A DNA stretch of 64,000 nt from Raffaelea ambrosiae (taxonomy: Eukaryota; Ascomycota; Sordariomycetes; Ophiostomatales; Ophiostomataceae): the NCBI GenBank assembly GCA_002778195.1, contig PCDI01000003.1:2005913-2069912 (forward strand). The letters run 5' to 3'. Shown here piece by piece: positions 32,622 to 45,311 of this stretch. How positions within the stretch are numbered: the first letter of the stretch is position 1; every line of letters starts with the position of its first letter. The notes under the pieces are model-generated. The model had not been told where the DNA came from, searched no databases, and saw nothing but the letters and a program-made list of their open reading frames with translations. The position numbers were made by a program, and so were the translations under genes.

Positions 32622-33561
32622 AGGCGGGTCCCAAGAGGGAATTGGGTATGGGGATGGCAAGAAGGGTCGAGAGTGTGTGGGACGAGATCTCGGCACTACA
32701 CTATTGTACAATACCTACCACACGGTCATAGTCTCGGATTCAAAGCAGCTGATTTTTCTTTCCTTTGCTTTTGCAAGATATCTCCCATTTTTGTGCCTGT
32801 GTGCAGCCGTGCCTGTTGTCTGCCGACCTCTATGTATATGCTTGTCCGTTCGGCACGCTCATCGCCAAACCCATGTCTGTCTTCTTTGGTTGCTTTTTTT
32901 TTCAGCCGTCCGCCGCATGCCCTTTTCCCATGCCGAGTCCACTTGCGACCGCTCTATCCCCAGATCTCAAATTCATGACCGTCCCACCGGACGGGGAAAG
33001 AATATAAGACAGTCATATCCCAAAGTACGGACAAAGTACGGCCAAGTAGAAAAAAAAACAGGAGGAGACACCTCGAGAAGCCAGGACAGCCAGAACACAC
33101 ACGCCCACCACCACCGTAGTACAACACGCGTTCTTGCTTGTCTTCTCGGGCCTAGGCCCACGTCTCCGTCTGCCAGCCATCGGCAGGTCCCTCCTGTCAT
33201 CGAGCCGTACACGGTGCAGGTCTCTCGACGACAAGCGCCACCGACCAACATCTCCACTTTGTCTCAGAACAAGCCAGGGGGAAGCAGGAAGAGGAGGGTG
33301 TGATAGATCAGTACTCTCTGTACAGCTAAGATACAAAACTTGGCACCCGCCTTCAGCTGTCTGGCCCCGTTTTTCGGTAAAGACTATGCAGCTTCCATTT
33401 GTGTTTTCGGCGGCGGCGGGTTCGTCCTTGCTGAATTTGCCAATCTGGCCCAAAGCTTGACTGGCTGAATCGGTTGGCCACCTACCTGTCTCTGCGGAAA
33501 CGAGATGCGCGTAGGCATCTGAGTTTTCGTGCGTTTGTGTGTGGTGTGTGTTCGAGAGACG

Positions 33562-33601
33562 CCCTCCATGTGGCCACCATTGTGGCCACCATTGTGGCAG
33601 C
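33562..33601. repeat. GTGGCCACCATT tandem
   Basis: About three copies of a 12-nt unit containing the palindrome GGTGGCCACC-like core, inside the gene desert. Confidence 0.7.
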
Positions 33602-34065
33602 TGTTGGGAGCCCTAGACTGGGGGGGGGGCTCCAATTCTGGGACCGGTTTCACTGAGCACACTCACGCCGTTGGCTATCTGCTTTTGTTTTGTTTTGTTT
33701 TTGCTCTGAGTTTTTTGGCTTGGGTCAGGTTCAGCACATTTGTGCTGTTCTCCCGGCTTCCTTGTTGCTCTGTGTTCATGCGGCCAGTTTCGTTCAGCAC
33801 ACTGGTCCTCCTTTGCTTTGCTGTTTGTGTGGTTGTTGTTGTTATTTTTTAGCTCGGTCACCTGGACACAAAAGGCATCTCGGATACCTCTCAGATACCC
33901 TGTCGTCCGCTTTTGCAACCAGGGCCAAGAGAACACACCCCCCCGTTCATTTAGACACATCATTGCCGTGGCGTATGCACCTGGTCCTTCAAGCCCCTTC
34001 TTCTGGCCCCGATAGGTTGCTGCATGGCACCACCACTACACCACACCCTCCAAGTCCCAGCCTCA

Positions 34066-34075
34066 TACATAGTAC
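34066..34075 (+). promoter_or_regulatory. TACATAGTAC motif, copy 1
   Basis: Exact copy of a 10-nt near-palindromic word that recurs through the gene desert. Flanking sequence differs between copies, so this is a short conserved element rather than a duplicated segment. A one-mismatch relative, TACATAGTAG, lies at 34959-34968. Confidence 0.5.
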
Positions 34076-36621
34076 AATGTTATGTGACCAGACCAGGTCC
34101 AAGGACGACCCCGTTCGCCGCCGCCGTCTTCACCGTCCATATGTTCCCTGCGCATTTGCGCCGCCTGGAATGCTGGTTCCACGTTTGTGTGTCTGTCCAT
34201 GGTTGGGCAACGGGGCAAGAAGAGTGTTTTCCTTCGTATGGCTGTCACCGCTCGTTTCTCTCTGCGTCCGTGTGTCATTGCTTGTCTTGTTCTTGTGAGA
34301 CTCAGAGCGATATCACCAGCCACCGAACCTTCCTCTGTCCCGTTTGTCAGGGACAGAGAAAGCATCAAGAGAGAAATGGCAACTGGCACCTTGCTCGGCG
34401 GCTTTTCTCTGAGAGCATTTGCCCAGTGTGCCTACTCAGTGTGCCGTGCCGCTGCCAGTTCCTCTCGTGTCAACCCATAGTGTTGTGGGTGGGTGCCACA
34501 CAACGGCTACATCGGGCAGATTACTGGCTGGCCAGACCTCAAGCAAATGGCTACATGGCAGGGGGGCCGGAGCAAGTAAGATACTGGGAGCTGTGCAGGC
34601 CCCGTCTTCAGCCCCCGAGTCGTCTTCTGTGTTCCAAGCTCTTGCACTTTGTCGAGCGCATGCTGTGTTGGCCTGCTCTTGGGGGCTGCTATTCGGAGCA
34701 CGAGTACATGGTCCTTTTGTGGCAAAAGTGTCACCTACACCAGCAGCTTGTCCATATCCTGTCCATATCCTGTCCATGTTCTCACCCAGGGCTTTCTGCA
34801 CATTTGCCCCGTCCTCCCCGTGCGTGCGTACCGTCACGCGGCTTCTGAAAGGCCCAGTTTTGCGAGAATCACGAAAACCAAATACCCGTTCTCTGTGTTT
34901 TCTTTTCCTTCCACAACTCTGAGCCCATCGCCTTCTTGTGCCACTCGGCTTCTTTACGTACATAGTAGTATAAACTCAAATTCGTATTTGCGTTTGACGT
35001 TCTTGTTTGGCAGCAAGGAAACGCCATCTCGTGTCAGAGTGGAAAACGTGGGTGGGGTGGATCATCATACCTTCACACTGCTCAATGCCACCAGTAAGAT
35101 AGAGACAGGACCTGGGGCCATCCACCGCCAGTCGCTCCTATAGCAGGCGGTTCATGTCTCGCCATTGCTCTCCATTGGATATGAAAATACCACACCAGGG
35201 CTGCTCTGTACTTGTGTCTGCGGCAGCTCCTCTGACCTTCGAGAACTCAGGACGGACAGGGAGACGGTGGTTTCGCCATGTCCAACGCCATGTTTCTTAG
35301 TCTCTTGTCGATGGCAGCCTCCAACAACTGCCAACATGAATCCGCCTATGCTCCAAGGGGCAATATTAAAGGGGGCATGCGGTATCTTCGTCTTGGGGAA
35401 GGTGTCTTGGAAAGGGGTGGGGGAGAACCAGCAAAACCCCAGTGCTCAGATTGATGGAGCGAGGCAAAGGTCGGATACGAACAGGTCGTGGCAGGAGGGT
35501 AGCAGCGGGGTCGTAGCAAGCGGATGTTCTGCTCCGGTCGGTTCGTTTGCCGTCGAGTCTTGGTCGTCGACATTTTTGTCTGCTCGGCTATTTTCAAAGC
35601 AAGACTCAATCCACGACGATGGAAAGGCCCCATCGGTAAACTGCGTTTTCCCTTCGCCCCATCCACTCGCCGTCGAGGCGAGTAGCCGAGAGAAAACTTT
35701 GGCGTTGGTTGATGCGGGCTGGTATTAGTAGAGGTATTAGTAGACGAGGAGCCAAAACAAGAGGCCCAGAGCCAGAATAGGGAGCTTCTGTTTCTGGACA
35801 GTGGACCTTGGCTAGAAAATTCTCCAGCCCACCGGCCGAAGCAGACAACGAGCCGTCGATGTTTGCCACCCCGAATTCAGGAAGGGTGCCCTTCTTGTGC
35901 CTTGGGGCGTGCTAGCACGTCGGGACATGGCCAGTAGAGCAAAATTCCGCGGGTTGCAGACGGCCGTCTTAGTCTGGGACCCATATGCCTGGCAGAAAGA
36001 ACGGAACTGTGTGAAACCTGTCATGTTTGGCCAACCGCGCTTTGAAGAAAGTTTGGATGTTGGTTCTGTTGGTGGTTGTGTTTGTCTATTGTTATTGCGG
36101 CCTGTGTTTTGCATGGGAACTGAACGCTAGTATGCCGTGCCTTGGTTTGGGTTGAGTGTTTTTATTTTTGCTCGTCTCTTTGGGGGGAGTTCTTTTTTCT
36201 TCTTTTTTTTTTTTTGCTTTTTTGCCCAGGCGTCTGTCGGGTCTGTTGTCACTTGCCATCGTGGAGTTTGTGATCACCGTCTGGGGCTTTGCCACCCATT
36301 TCGGCCCTGTTCCTAGCTAAATGATCGACGGGATCGGACAGCCATTGTGCAAAACATGGTACCCTGGAAGATGGCCCGTGTCGTGTTTGGTGTACATGGT
36401 AATATCTTGCCTCCCCTGTCTCTCAAGCCCAGCAGGTCCTGTTCTTTCTCAGCCGACCCACCTCGCCACGACCTGAATCGGAACACGGCAGGACCACCGC
36501 TGCGTTGATATTGGTAGCTTAACTACACGGTATTTCGCGCCTGTCCAGATGCAGTTGCTCCAGTCCTGCCATCTATGTGGAATTGCCAATTCAAGAAACT
36601 GGACGTGGTTCAGGAAGGAAC

Positions 36622-36700
36622 AGAAAGAAGGAAAAAGAGGAAAAAGAGGAAAAAGAGGAAAAGGAGGAAAAGGAGGAAAAGGAGGAAAAGGAGGAAAAAA
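36622..36700 (+). repeat. 9-nt homopurine tandem repeat
   Basis: 79 consecutive purines made of GGAAAAAGA and GGAAAAGGA units, about eight copies, in the gene desert. Strong strand asymmetry. Confidence 0.95.
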
Positions 36701-37428
36701 TCCGGATGACAAAATAATTAGTTATTGGGAAAAGGCGGCAGAAAGAGCCTTGCAGACTGCTAGGCTGGAAACGGCGTCTTTGGTTTGCCACCGCGCGCAG
36801 CTGAGAGACAAAGAAGGGGAGGAGGGCTGGGACGGACCAAAGCTAGGCCAACAGGCAGCGGTGAGGCCAGACATTACGTGGTAGGGCGAACGGAAGAATC
36901 CTTTCTTACCAAGACATAACTGATTTCGTCCCCCAATGCTACTATTATGGTCCTTTTTTTTTGGTATCGTTTCAGTGCGGGAACAGCCCCAGTGGTGGCT
37001 TGCTGTTGCAGTGCTGATTGCTCGGTTCGTGTCAGTCTGTGTCCTGCTCGGTTGGCTGACTGAAGATAAAGTTTGGGTGAGTTCACAGCGGTCTTTTTTC
37101 AATCTTTTATCCCTCTCCCGACGCGCAGGGACAAACATGCATCCCACGCTCAAGTGAGACAACCAGATCTAGACCACCGGGCGATAACAGGGGATAATCC
37201 TGCTGGCACCGGTCCGAACTATGGCGGCGCCCGGTAGTCGTCGGGTTGAGGTCAGGATACACCCGTATGAGACACTGCCGAAAGACCAACATTCCTAAAT
37301 TTGGTGGGAGAAGCCGGTTGGGGCATATTGTCTCCAGCACAGCGGTATCTCGGGGGGTTTCTGTGCATGTTCATCGCGGGTGTATGAATTGGCGTATGAA
37401 ACTGTGAGTTGCGTGTGAGTGCGCGCGT

Positions 37429-37438
37429 GTACTATGTA
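37429..37438 (-). promoter_or_regulatory. TACATAGTAC motif, copy 2
   Basis: Exact copy in reverse orientation, followed at once by the related GTACAAAGTAC (about 37440-37450). The pair gives a small cluster of GTAC-bounded words. Confidence 0.5.
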
Positions 37439-38187
37439 TGTACAAAGTACGTGCGTGAGTGCGCACGATACCATGTATGAGTACTCATGCTCACAATGAA
37501 TGAATGGGTGGGTGGTCGCTGGTGAGCGACAGTATGTGTGCTCTCTGTCTGTCTTCCGTGGTCAAAAAAGCTCGCCGTGACCTTGGGACTTGTGCCGACC
37601 TCGACGGTTAGTCTCGCTCGAGGCAACCATGCATTGTCGACCCAGTTTTCTCCTCTTACACGGGACAGCTCCAAGGCAACCTCTGGGCGGTGATTGGCCT
37701 GTGTAAGATTACCGCCATTTGAGGTGCAGAAAGTGTGCAGCCGGGAGGCAGAATCAAACGACAGCAGAATGAAACCGAAAGAGGCAGAAAGACACAGAAT
37801 GGGACAGGAATGGGACAGGAATGAGACGGGCGGAGGCGAGCAAAGCAGGCCACTGGAGGCGCTGGAGGCACTGGAGGCCACTGGCCAGCAATGTCGGCTG
37901 GCAGCAATGCGTGTGCGTGGCTGCGTGCGTGCTTATCGAGAGCACCAAGAACACAACACGAGCATCCATGGTCATGTGCACGGCGTTCCTTGATAGCTCT
38001 CCCAGCTCGCCGCCGTACGCAGGCCTATAAACGGAAACAGGGCGCTGACCGTCTCCCACGCACTCCACTCTCCGGCGCAGGCTAGGGCTGCAAAGGAGGC
38101 GACCCAAAAATCACCGACCGCAAGACTGTGGTTCCGGGGGGTGGCCTAGACTTGCGATCCCAGTGGCGATGAAGTGGAGAGCGTGCT

Positions 38188-38198
38188 GTACTATGTAC
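38188..38198 (-). promoter_or_regulatory. GTACATAGTAC motif, copy 3
   Basis: Full 11-nt form (GTACTATGTAC on the plus strand). A nine-of-ten relative lies at about 38637-38647. Confidence 0.5.
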
Positions 38199-41044
38199 GA
38201 GAACAGAGAGCGGGTACCCGTACATTGAACTGCTGGGAAGATACATGCGCGCAGCATGTTTGTGTACCATGCTCCGGCCCTGCACGGGGCGCAAAAGGGA
38301 AAGCGGGCGAAGAAAATGCGGAGGGCCAAAAGACGGAAAACCAACGAGACAGAGAAAAGGACACGGCGCCAGCAACACCAGGTTCGGTTCGTCCTGTCCC
38401 AGTTTCCACCCTTGGTCGGGCTGCCTGGCTGATTTGAGCCAGTGGCGAGTCCAAGCCAGGGACGTCCCACTGGTGTCGGCCAGCGACTTTGCTGTCCTTC
38501 CTGTCTTTCGTTGTCTGGCAGGCCTAGCATATGGAGCACGCAGTAGCTTCGTCTTTGGCTGTGCTGTCCTTGTGCTCTTGCGACCCGGCGCTGATGCGGA
38601 CATGCGAGCCTGGGCCAGGGACGGTCAGTAGCATGGTTACTATGTATATGCTCGTAGCCGCCTGGGAGACATACCTTGATGCATTGTCTCAACGCATGTC
38701 TTCATACCCCTGTCTTTGTTAAGGGCATGTCCGATACTTGGCTGGCACGTCTCGATACGGTACGAGTACACCGTACATGGACAATGTGCCCTGTATCTTA
38801 CGTACTGCCGCAAGAGATGCTCGTACACGCCCGGGTTCACCTGACCAGTGTGGAGCCCTGGCTGGACGCAGGCTTGCTATGTATTAGCCCTTTCCAGGCA
38901 GTCATGGTAGTCCGTCCACCACGCCCAACACACCCAGCCCACTCCACCACGGCCACCACCACGGCCAGTGTGTGCTCCCCCAATTTGCAATCCCTCCCGT
39001 GTCATTGCGGACGCGGCAGGCGTCCGAAGCGTTCTCGACACGGCCAGGGGGCAGCTTGGACATGGTGGCTGAAGAAAGCCCGCAGAAACTGTGCCTTGAT
39101 AATCCCCGAGTGCAACACGGACAGGTCGAAAATTAGGGCCAAGAATTGTCAGCTTGTGCGAGAGTGCGTGTGCGCGCGCAAGGACCCCAGCCAGGGTTGC
39201 TTTGGTGTTCTGCATCCCGAGATTTGGGGTGGGTCAGGGTAACGGTCCGGAAAGGCAGGGGGTGGAAGGGGGGGGAGGGGTGTGGGCTGGGTCGTGGTTG
39301 ATGATGATATTCGTAAGAGGTCTGTCGACGGGAAAAAAGAAAACTTCGTGACCATCAGCAGTCCCATCGGATGTCGTCTGTTGCCTAGGCATCGTAGGTG
39401 CATAAAAGTGTGATATGCATGTATCGGAACAGCACGCGAACCGGCAGGCGCGAGGCGGCCATTGAGACCGCATTCTCGGAAGGCACGATTACACTGTACG
39501 GGCAACGAAGATATTCATACATGCACTATGGTAATAGCAGTCTGCCAGAATGGGCAAGAGCGACCGTGGCCCCTCCCAGCGATCCTCTCCACTGCATGAC
39601 GGAAAGACGCCCAGGCTTGCCCACCCAAGTTAGGGCGGCTGGGAAGGCGAGTGATCGCCAGCGACAAGCAGGGAAGGCGCGAGCGGGGATCTGAGCCTCC
39701 CCCGCCAAGGGGCCTGCAGAGCCCGTACCACGTATCTTAACTACACTACAACCATTTGTGTTCGTACTACTATATACAAGCATGCAGCTTCTTATTGACT
39801 GTGTTCAGCAGTGCAAAGTCAGTCGCTCTAGGCCGCCAGCGCCCAGACGGAAGCAGAAAAGATCGGCACTCGCCATATTATCTAATACGCACATTATCAG
39901 TAGCAATAGGGAAGGAACGAACCACGAACGGCGGGTCCCAACGGCGGTGTCGCTCAGTCGTTCCTGCTCTTTGTCTGATCTCGCGCCTGCCATGCACTCC
40001 TGCCTTTTCCTGGCCGCTGCTCATGGTTCCTGTGTTTGGCGAGACTTTTGCTCCGTCCTGCAAAAGCGCACGGCAACTATGCACGTATTTCGCAGGGCAG
40101 GTGCGCTACAGGCAGGTTGCAGAGGCACAACTGCACACAGACACGCAGGCTCCATGACGCGGTCCTTCCTTCCCTTTTCAGTAGACCGGCGGGGGCACAA
40201 CGGCAGCGATTGATCAGACGTTCCATGTATTCTATGTATTCTACGGTGGATTGATTGCTAGCTTTTATTGATTCATTGGTTATTATTTTAATTTCTTTTT
40301 TTGCCCTATTTTTGTCTGATTTTTTTTCCCTAGTCTTGGTCGTCGAATTTTCTCCTTAGCTGCATCTTGGCTTTTTTGGGCTTTGTGGGATTTTCGTCTC
40401 TTCTCGTCTTGGTCGACTCGCTGTGCCAGTATGGAATCTGCAGGAGGGCGCTGGCTCTGCATTGGGCACATCCTGGAACGCCATCCCTCGTCCTCTGCTC
40501 CTCCTTCACAGCAGACAATCTTACATTCTCACGCATCGGTGATGCAACTCGACGGCTTCAGCCAATGGATCAGACCAGACAAAAAACCACACCAAAAGCC
40601 AAAAGCAAAACAGACCAAGACAGACCAAAACAGACCCAAACAGACCCAAAATCTCCACGAACACTGCAGGCACTAGCCCACCAGAGCCCACCAGACACGA
40701 CTCGTCTCCACAGCTGCTCTGAAAGTGCTCTTGAAACGAAACGCCGGTCAACGTCCTGCCTGTTCTATGCCTGTCTATCGTGCCATCGTGGCGCCCTCGG
40801 GCCTTGGCCGAGATTCGAAACTTCTTCCTTCCGCCAGTGACACCAGGTTGGGATCCTTTGTCCTGTCGTGTGCGCGAGTATGCGCCAGTGTGTGTCTGCT
40901 CTGCTCTGCTAGGCTTTGGAGCTGCACCGCCGAAAACGGCATATCGTTGTCACCACAGACGCCCCAGGCGCTTTGCCTATGAGAAAAACGAGCGGAATGA
41001 GCCGGCCATTACTCAGGCCCGACAAGTACAGGCTTAGCCCGTAA

Positions 41045-41055
41045 GTACATAGTAC
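41045..41055 (+). promoter_or_regulatory. GTACATAGTAC motif, copy 4
   Basis: Full 11-nt form with unrelated flanks, in the gene desert. Confidence 0.5.
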
Positions 41056-42877
41056 CCGACTGCACTGCAAGTAACAACTCGTTGCATGCACCCGCACGTT
41101 CTAGCCCGGCCTGGTTCTCCTTGCGCGGAATAGCAGCCGGCGATCTGCAACCAGACCTCCTGATGGCATGGTGCCAGCGAACCAGTCAAACAGCCCGCCA
41201 AACTTCTCCAGTGCCTGCAGATGAATTGCCAGGATTTGCTCACAAGGATCGGCTCCCTGTGGCTGTCCTGGCCGCACAGGCAAAACATCAAAGCACACCT
41301 CCTGAACCCCGTCCTGCTCGGGTGGCATGGCCCCTTTCGACAGCACAGTGCATCGCTTATTAGCTCTTCGCTTGCGGTTGTCAAAATCCAAAGCTTGTCT
41401 TCGTCCCAACCTGGATGAGCTAATTTACATACGGTGAGATGCCGGATCTGGGAGCCAGTTCTGCACACACAAAAAGGACTCGGCCGTGCCGAAGGTCGAG
41501 TCCTGCCATGTCGTCTGCAGAACAGACATGGCCAGGATTCATGGGCCTGCAATGCAGCTTCAGCCTTTGATCTCGCGCGATGCTTCCCGGACAGCGTATC
41601 TTGCATGGCTCCCGCGACCCAGCAGAGCTCCCGGGTCGACGAGTATGATCGCCCACATCAGCGCTGCTGGTTGGTCTGTAACCAACCGTGCCGACAGCAC
41701 CGTTCATTGAACAGCACTGTTGTTCACTGAACCAGATTTTGAGCCAGAGTTTGAACCCGACTTTATCGACAGATCCGCAGCAGCTGACGACCAAAAAAAA
41801 AACGTAAAGAGAGCCACCCATGCCAGTTTCATCTGCTGTTGCCACAGCGTCGCCCGTGCAGACTGCATGTACAAATGTCATTGGGGCCCGGGTCGCGATG
41901 GTACACACCATTTCGATACGCCAGAAATTGGTGTGCGTCAAAACGCCAGAACGCCAGAACAGAACGCCAGAAACCCAGAAACCCACCCAGAACACCAGCA
42001 GATGTGTGCCAGACGCCGTGAGACACGCCCGCACAGCTACGGGTCTTTATCGTGGCTAGCTGTGCATCTCCTGTGGTGGACGGGCACGCCCTGCATCGCC
42101 TGCGAATCTAGTGGCAATCTTGGGACCCGGCAGCGACGGCGTCCGAGTTTCTTGCCAGACGCTAGAGCCAGGTAGGAACCGGTTTCTGGAATGGACCCCG
42201 GGGCGTCTCATTCGCCTGCACTGGGCGGGAGAAGGGAACATGAAGGATCGGGTAAGAACGACAGGGGGCTTGGTCCAGGGTGTCGAGAAAGAGTGTAAGG
42301 GGGGTGCAGTAGGGGGTGGCAAAAAAGAAGAAGAAAAAATGGGCAAAAAAAAAAAGGCAAACCGGACCACACCACCACCATCACCACCCTGCCAGATGTC
42401 CAGGGCACTCCCTGCTCCGCTCACACGCCCTCCACCCCATTCTGGCTGTCCCATCTTGCCAATCTTGCCAATTGGCCTCCCTTGGCTGGCCTGTCTGGCC
42501 GGCCAGGCCACAGAATCCCGCCATTGCAAGCTCAAGGCTAGGTGCCCACCGCTGTATCCGGCCGCCAAATCCCATCCAACTTCTCCATTCGCCTAGTAAT
42601 GCACATCACGGCTTACGAGCATGAACACTACCCTGAGTGCGGGTATGGCACTTGGACCCCCATGCCGGGTCCAGCCCGACTTCCGCCTTTCCAAGCTGCT
42701 CGTGCTCCAATGCGCTTGGCTGCTCGACGACGACGACGACGACGACAACAACAAAAAACAAAAACAACACAAGAGCAACAAAGAGCGTCCCATCCTGAGC
42801 AGAAAGCCACGAGGCCACAACAAAAGCTCGCTTCGACCCATTGGGTCGGCCCCATCGAAACCTCACCACTCGCTAGG

Positions 42878-42888
42878 GTACATAGTAC
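42878..42888 (+). promoter_or_regulatory. GTACATAGTAC motif, copy 5
   Basis: Full 11-nt form with unrelated flanks, in the gene desert. Confidence 0.5.
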
Positions 42889-43447
42889 TTCCTGCTGGTC
42901 GGGTCGAGGCACGAGTCCTTGCTTACACCCAATATATACGCACCCCTTCCCAATATTATCACCAAATTATAGCCCTTCTATTTCTGCACTTTTATTTTCA
43001 CTACTCGCGCAACGGCTTTGGCCCCATTGCCCTCCCCATTGTCCTCATTGGCCTGTGTGTCTTGCTCAGCGTGGCACTTACACCTCCCCAGCCCCGAGTC
43101 GCAAAACGCATTGGCGCCCTGTTCTTGCGGTTCGTCTCGTCCTTCTTGCCACAGTTCTTGCCACGGTTCTCGATTCTCGCCACGATTTTCGCCAAACGTC
43201 GGCCAATCTGTATACAACAGCACGATACACGTGTGTTCTCGGTGTCGTTTGTGCCTGTTAGGCCTGCCAGTGTCTTGCCTGCATCAGTTTGTACCTGCGT
43301 GCGTATACGTGTTCCTGATTAGCTTGGATTCACTTGCGCCCAGCACTTACACGCGAGCACAGTTTGGCGGCGACGATCTCTGCTCTCTGTGTCTGTCCGT
43401 GCCCAGGCCCTACGAGGACAGGTGCACACGCGTATATACTGGTGTGT

Positions 43448-43486
43448 GACGGCTCCTCGGGCTCCTCAGGCTCCTCAGGCTCCTCA
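43448..43486. repeat. GCTCCTCAG 9-nt tandem
   Basis: Four copies of a 9-nt unit in the gene desert. It mimics a Gly-Ser-Ser peptide in one frame, but no gene surrounds it. Confidence 0.85.
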
Positions 43487-44065
43487 GTCCTTTTTTTTTA
43501 TGCTCTTGACCGGCCGTGGCGGCAACTCTCGTCCTCTCTCATTTACTCGCCCAGGCCCTTGCTCCGTTTCAATCTAGTTACGCTGCAGTTATTCTCACTT
43601 TTCAGCTCAAAGGTCAGCCAGTTTCCTTGCCCACTCTTTCTGCGTTCCTGCGTTTTTGCGTTTCATAGCACATCCTGTCCCCTGTCTCTTTTCTTCGGAC
43701 GAAATAGTTCAGAAGACGTCGTCCCTTGCTAGCCTGCCCCCTCTGTGCTTTCTTCTTCTCCTCGGACGAGGAACTCGTGGGTTTCAAACTGAGATCTTCG
43801 ACGTAACCATCTCAGCAAGAGGGGGCTGCTTCTGTGTTTAAAACTAACATGCATGTCACATCGACAGGGCCGTTTCAACACAGTTGGGAATGACGACCGC
43901 TGTTCCCGGCCTCGCTGGTCGTTCTCCCCATGTTTAGCCCAACCGGCCTGCTCCCTGTTCTCGCCCCATCCCCACATCGCCTGTGACGTTCTGTCTTTGG
44001 CAGAGAGGCTGTTCCCTGCGACATCCTGTCCGCCCCGAACACAAAGCCCAGCTTCAGCTCGCACA

Positions 44066-44079
44066 TACATAGTACATAG
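44066..44079 (+). promoter_or_regulatory. TACATAGTAC motif, copy 6
   Basis: Exact 10-nt word followed by a partial second copy (ATAG), making TACATAGTACATAG. It is the copy nearest the YTH gene, about 1.2 kb upstream of its start codon. Confidence 0.5.
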
Positions 44080-44228
44080 CACACCGTCCGCACGCTGCAC
44101 CTGTGCCATCGCCCGCCCTGCTCCCGCGGGGCCTGCTCTTGCAAAACAACGACGACAGGGGTGTAAGCTGCATCTGCATAGTTACTGCATAGAGGTAGCA
44201 GAACGCGATACCCACACCTCGCCATCGC

Positions 44229-44252
44229 CCACACACACACACACACACACCA
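44229..44252. repeat. (CA)n microsatellite
   Basis: About eleven CA dinucleotides followed by CAC triplets, upstream of the YTH gene. Confidence 0.9.
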
Positions 44253-45311
44253 CCACCACCACTACCCTCAGGGCTCCCATTCCCTCCCTCCGCGTCCAGA
44301 TCGACGACTGCCGAAAGACAAATAGCACACGGCAGCCCGCTAGCCACCTGAGGTCGCCCCGAAATTCGCTACTTCCACACTTCCGTACCCTCTCTCTCTC
44401 CTCATCCCCGTCCTCTGTCTGCGATCTTGCAGTCACACTTGCTTGTTTTTGGACCCAACAAAACGTCGGTGCTCCCCGGGCCCCAAGCCGCCTAGTCCAC
44501 ATCCTGGGCCTCGATCGACCCGAGTCTTGAGAGATCCCTCTGTCGGGCCATTGGCTCCCAACCCCTGTCCTCCGCCCATCTGCAGCTGCTCCATAAGATA
44601 CGTCGTATGTGTAGGAGCAGAGACAGGGCCCCAGAGTCGTCCTGATTTATAGAACGCTGTCCCGTCCTACACGCTCCAAGCCTGTGCAAAACTCTGCAGC
44701 ACCCGCTTTCCAGCCACGTCACTCGATCCGTCGAGCCACACCAGCCCGTCGACGCTCCTCGATATTCATTTGTCTGTCCGTACATCTCACCTTGCTTTTG
44801 GCGAACCCTTGACCGGGAGTTGTCACACTTGGAAAGCTGTTTGCTTTTTTCTTTCGTTTTTCGGTTTTTCTTTTTCTTTTTTTTTCTTTTTTTTTCCTGC
44901 TTTCTTGTTTCCCGGCCTTGTTCGTCGGGCGATTGTCTACCGTGCATTGGTTGGAGGCCCGGCACCCAACCGACCAAGCAAATCTCTGCTTTCTTCTTCC
45001 TCGAAATTAACAGAAAGGAAAAACGACCGTCCAGGCCCTTTGAAATCTATCAATCGTGCCATTCGCCAGCCTTCTTTCTGCCTGTCTGGTGTGTTTCTCC
45101 CCGGGCGCCAGGAAACTCACCTCTGGAAGTCAGCCTTCTTCCCCCCTATTTATCGTCGAAGCGCCCGGTCTTTGCCCATCACGGAATTATCAAAAATCAC
45201 AACCTTTTGGCTGTGTGCCAAGTCGTATATCCGGTGGGCTTTCGATATCAGGCTCGATTGACTCGTTCGACTGACCTAGTGTGTGGTCAATTTGCTGGAG
45301 TTACCCCCCCG

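Larger units (their letters stand above)
32622..45311. other. 12.7 kb gene desert upstream of the YTH gene
   Basis: I could not support a single protein gene here. Open frames are short, overlap in several frames and strands, and show no recognisable domain or splice-connected homology. GC content by eye is near even, so it is not an AT-rich centromere or a classic RIP island. It contains scattered simple repeats and six exact copies of TACATAGTAC. The last 0.5-1.5 kb is probably promoter and 5' leader of the YTH gene (T-rich runs near 44845-44900, a CA microsatellite at about 44230-44252). The rest may be long regulatory DNA, non-coding transcription units or decayed sequence. No tRNA or 5S gene was found by eye. 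Confidence 0.5.

Noticed and set aside
34024..34848. 274-residue open frame in the gene desert
   Set aside because: Mixed-composition translation without domain, splice support or codon preference like the real genes, overlapped by several other frames.
43740..43835. tRNA-like fold near TGAGATGGTTA on the minus strand
   Set aside because: Has a hairpin (CTGAGAT/ATCTCAG) and a D-loop-like GGTTA, but no acceptor stem or canonical GGTTCGA T-loop. Not a tRNA by eye.
32622..45311. Centromere or RIP-degenerated transposon island
   Set aside because: Base composition looks near even, with no AT-rich blocks and no recognisable transposase or reverse transcriptase fragments.
44820..45311. N-terminal extension of the YTH protein upstream of 45312
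   Set aside because: The frame is open, but the translation is Phe-rich from a T-rich leader and unlike a YTH N-terminus. The ATG at 45312 opens the Gln-rich disordered region.
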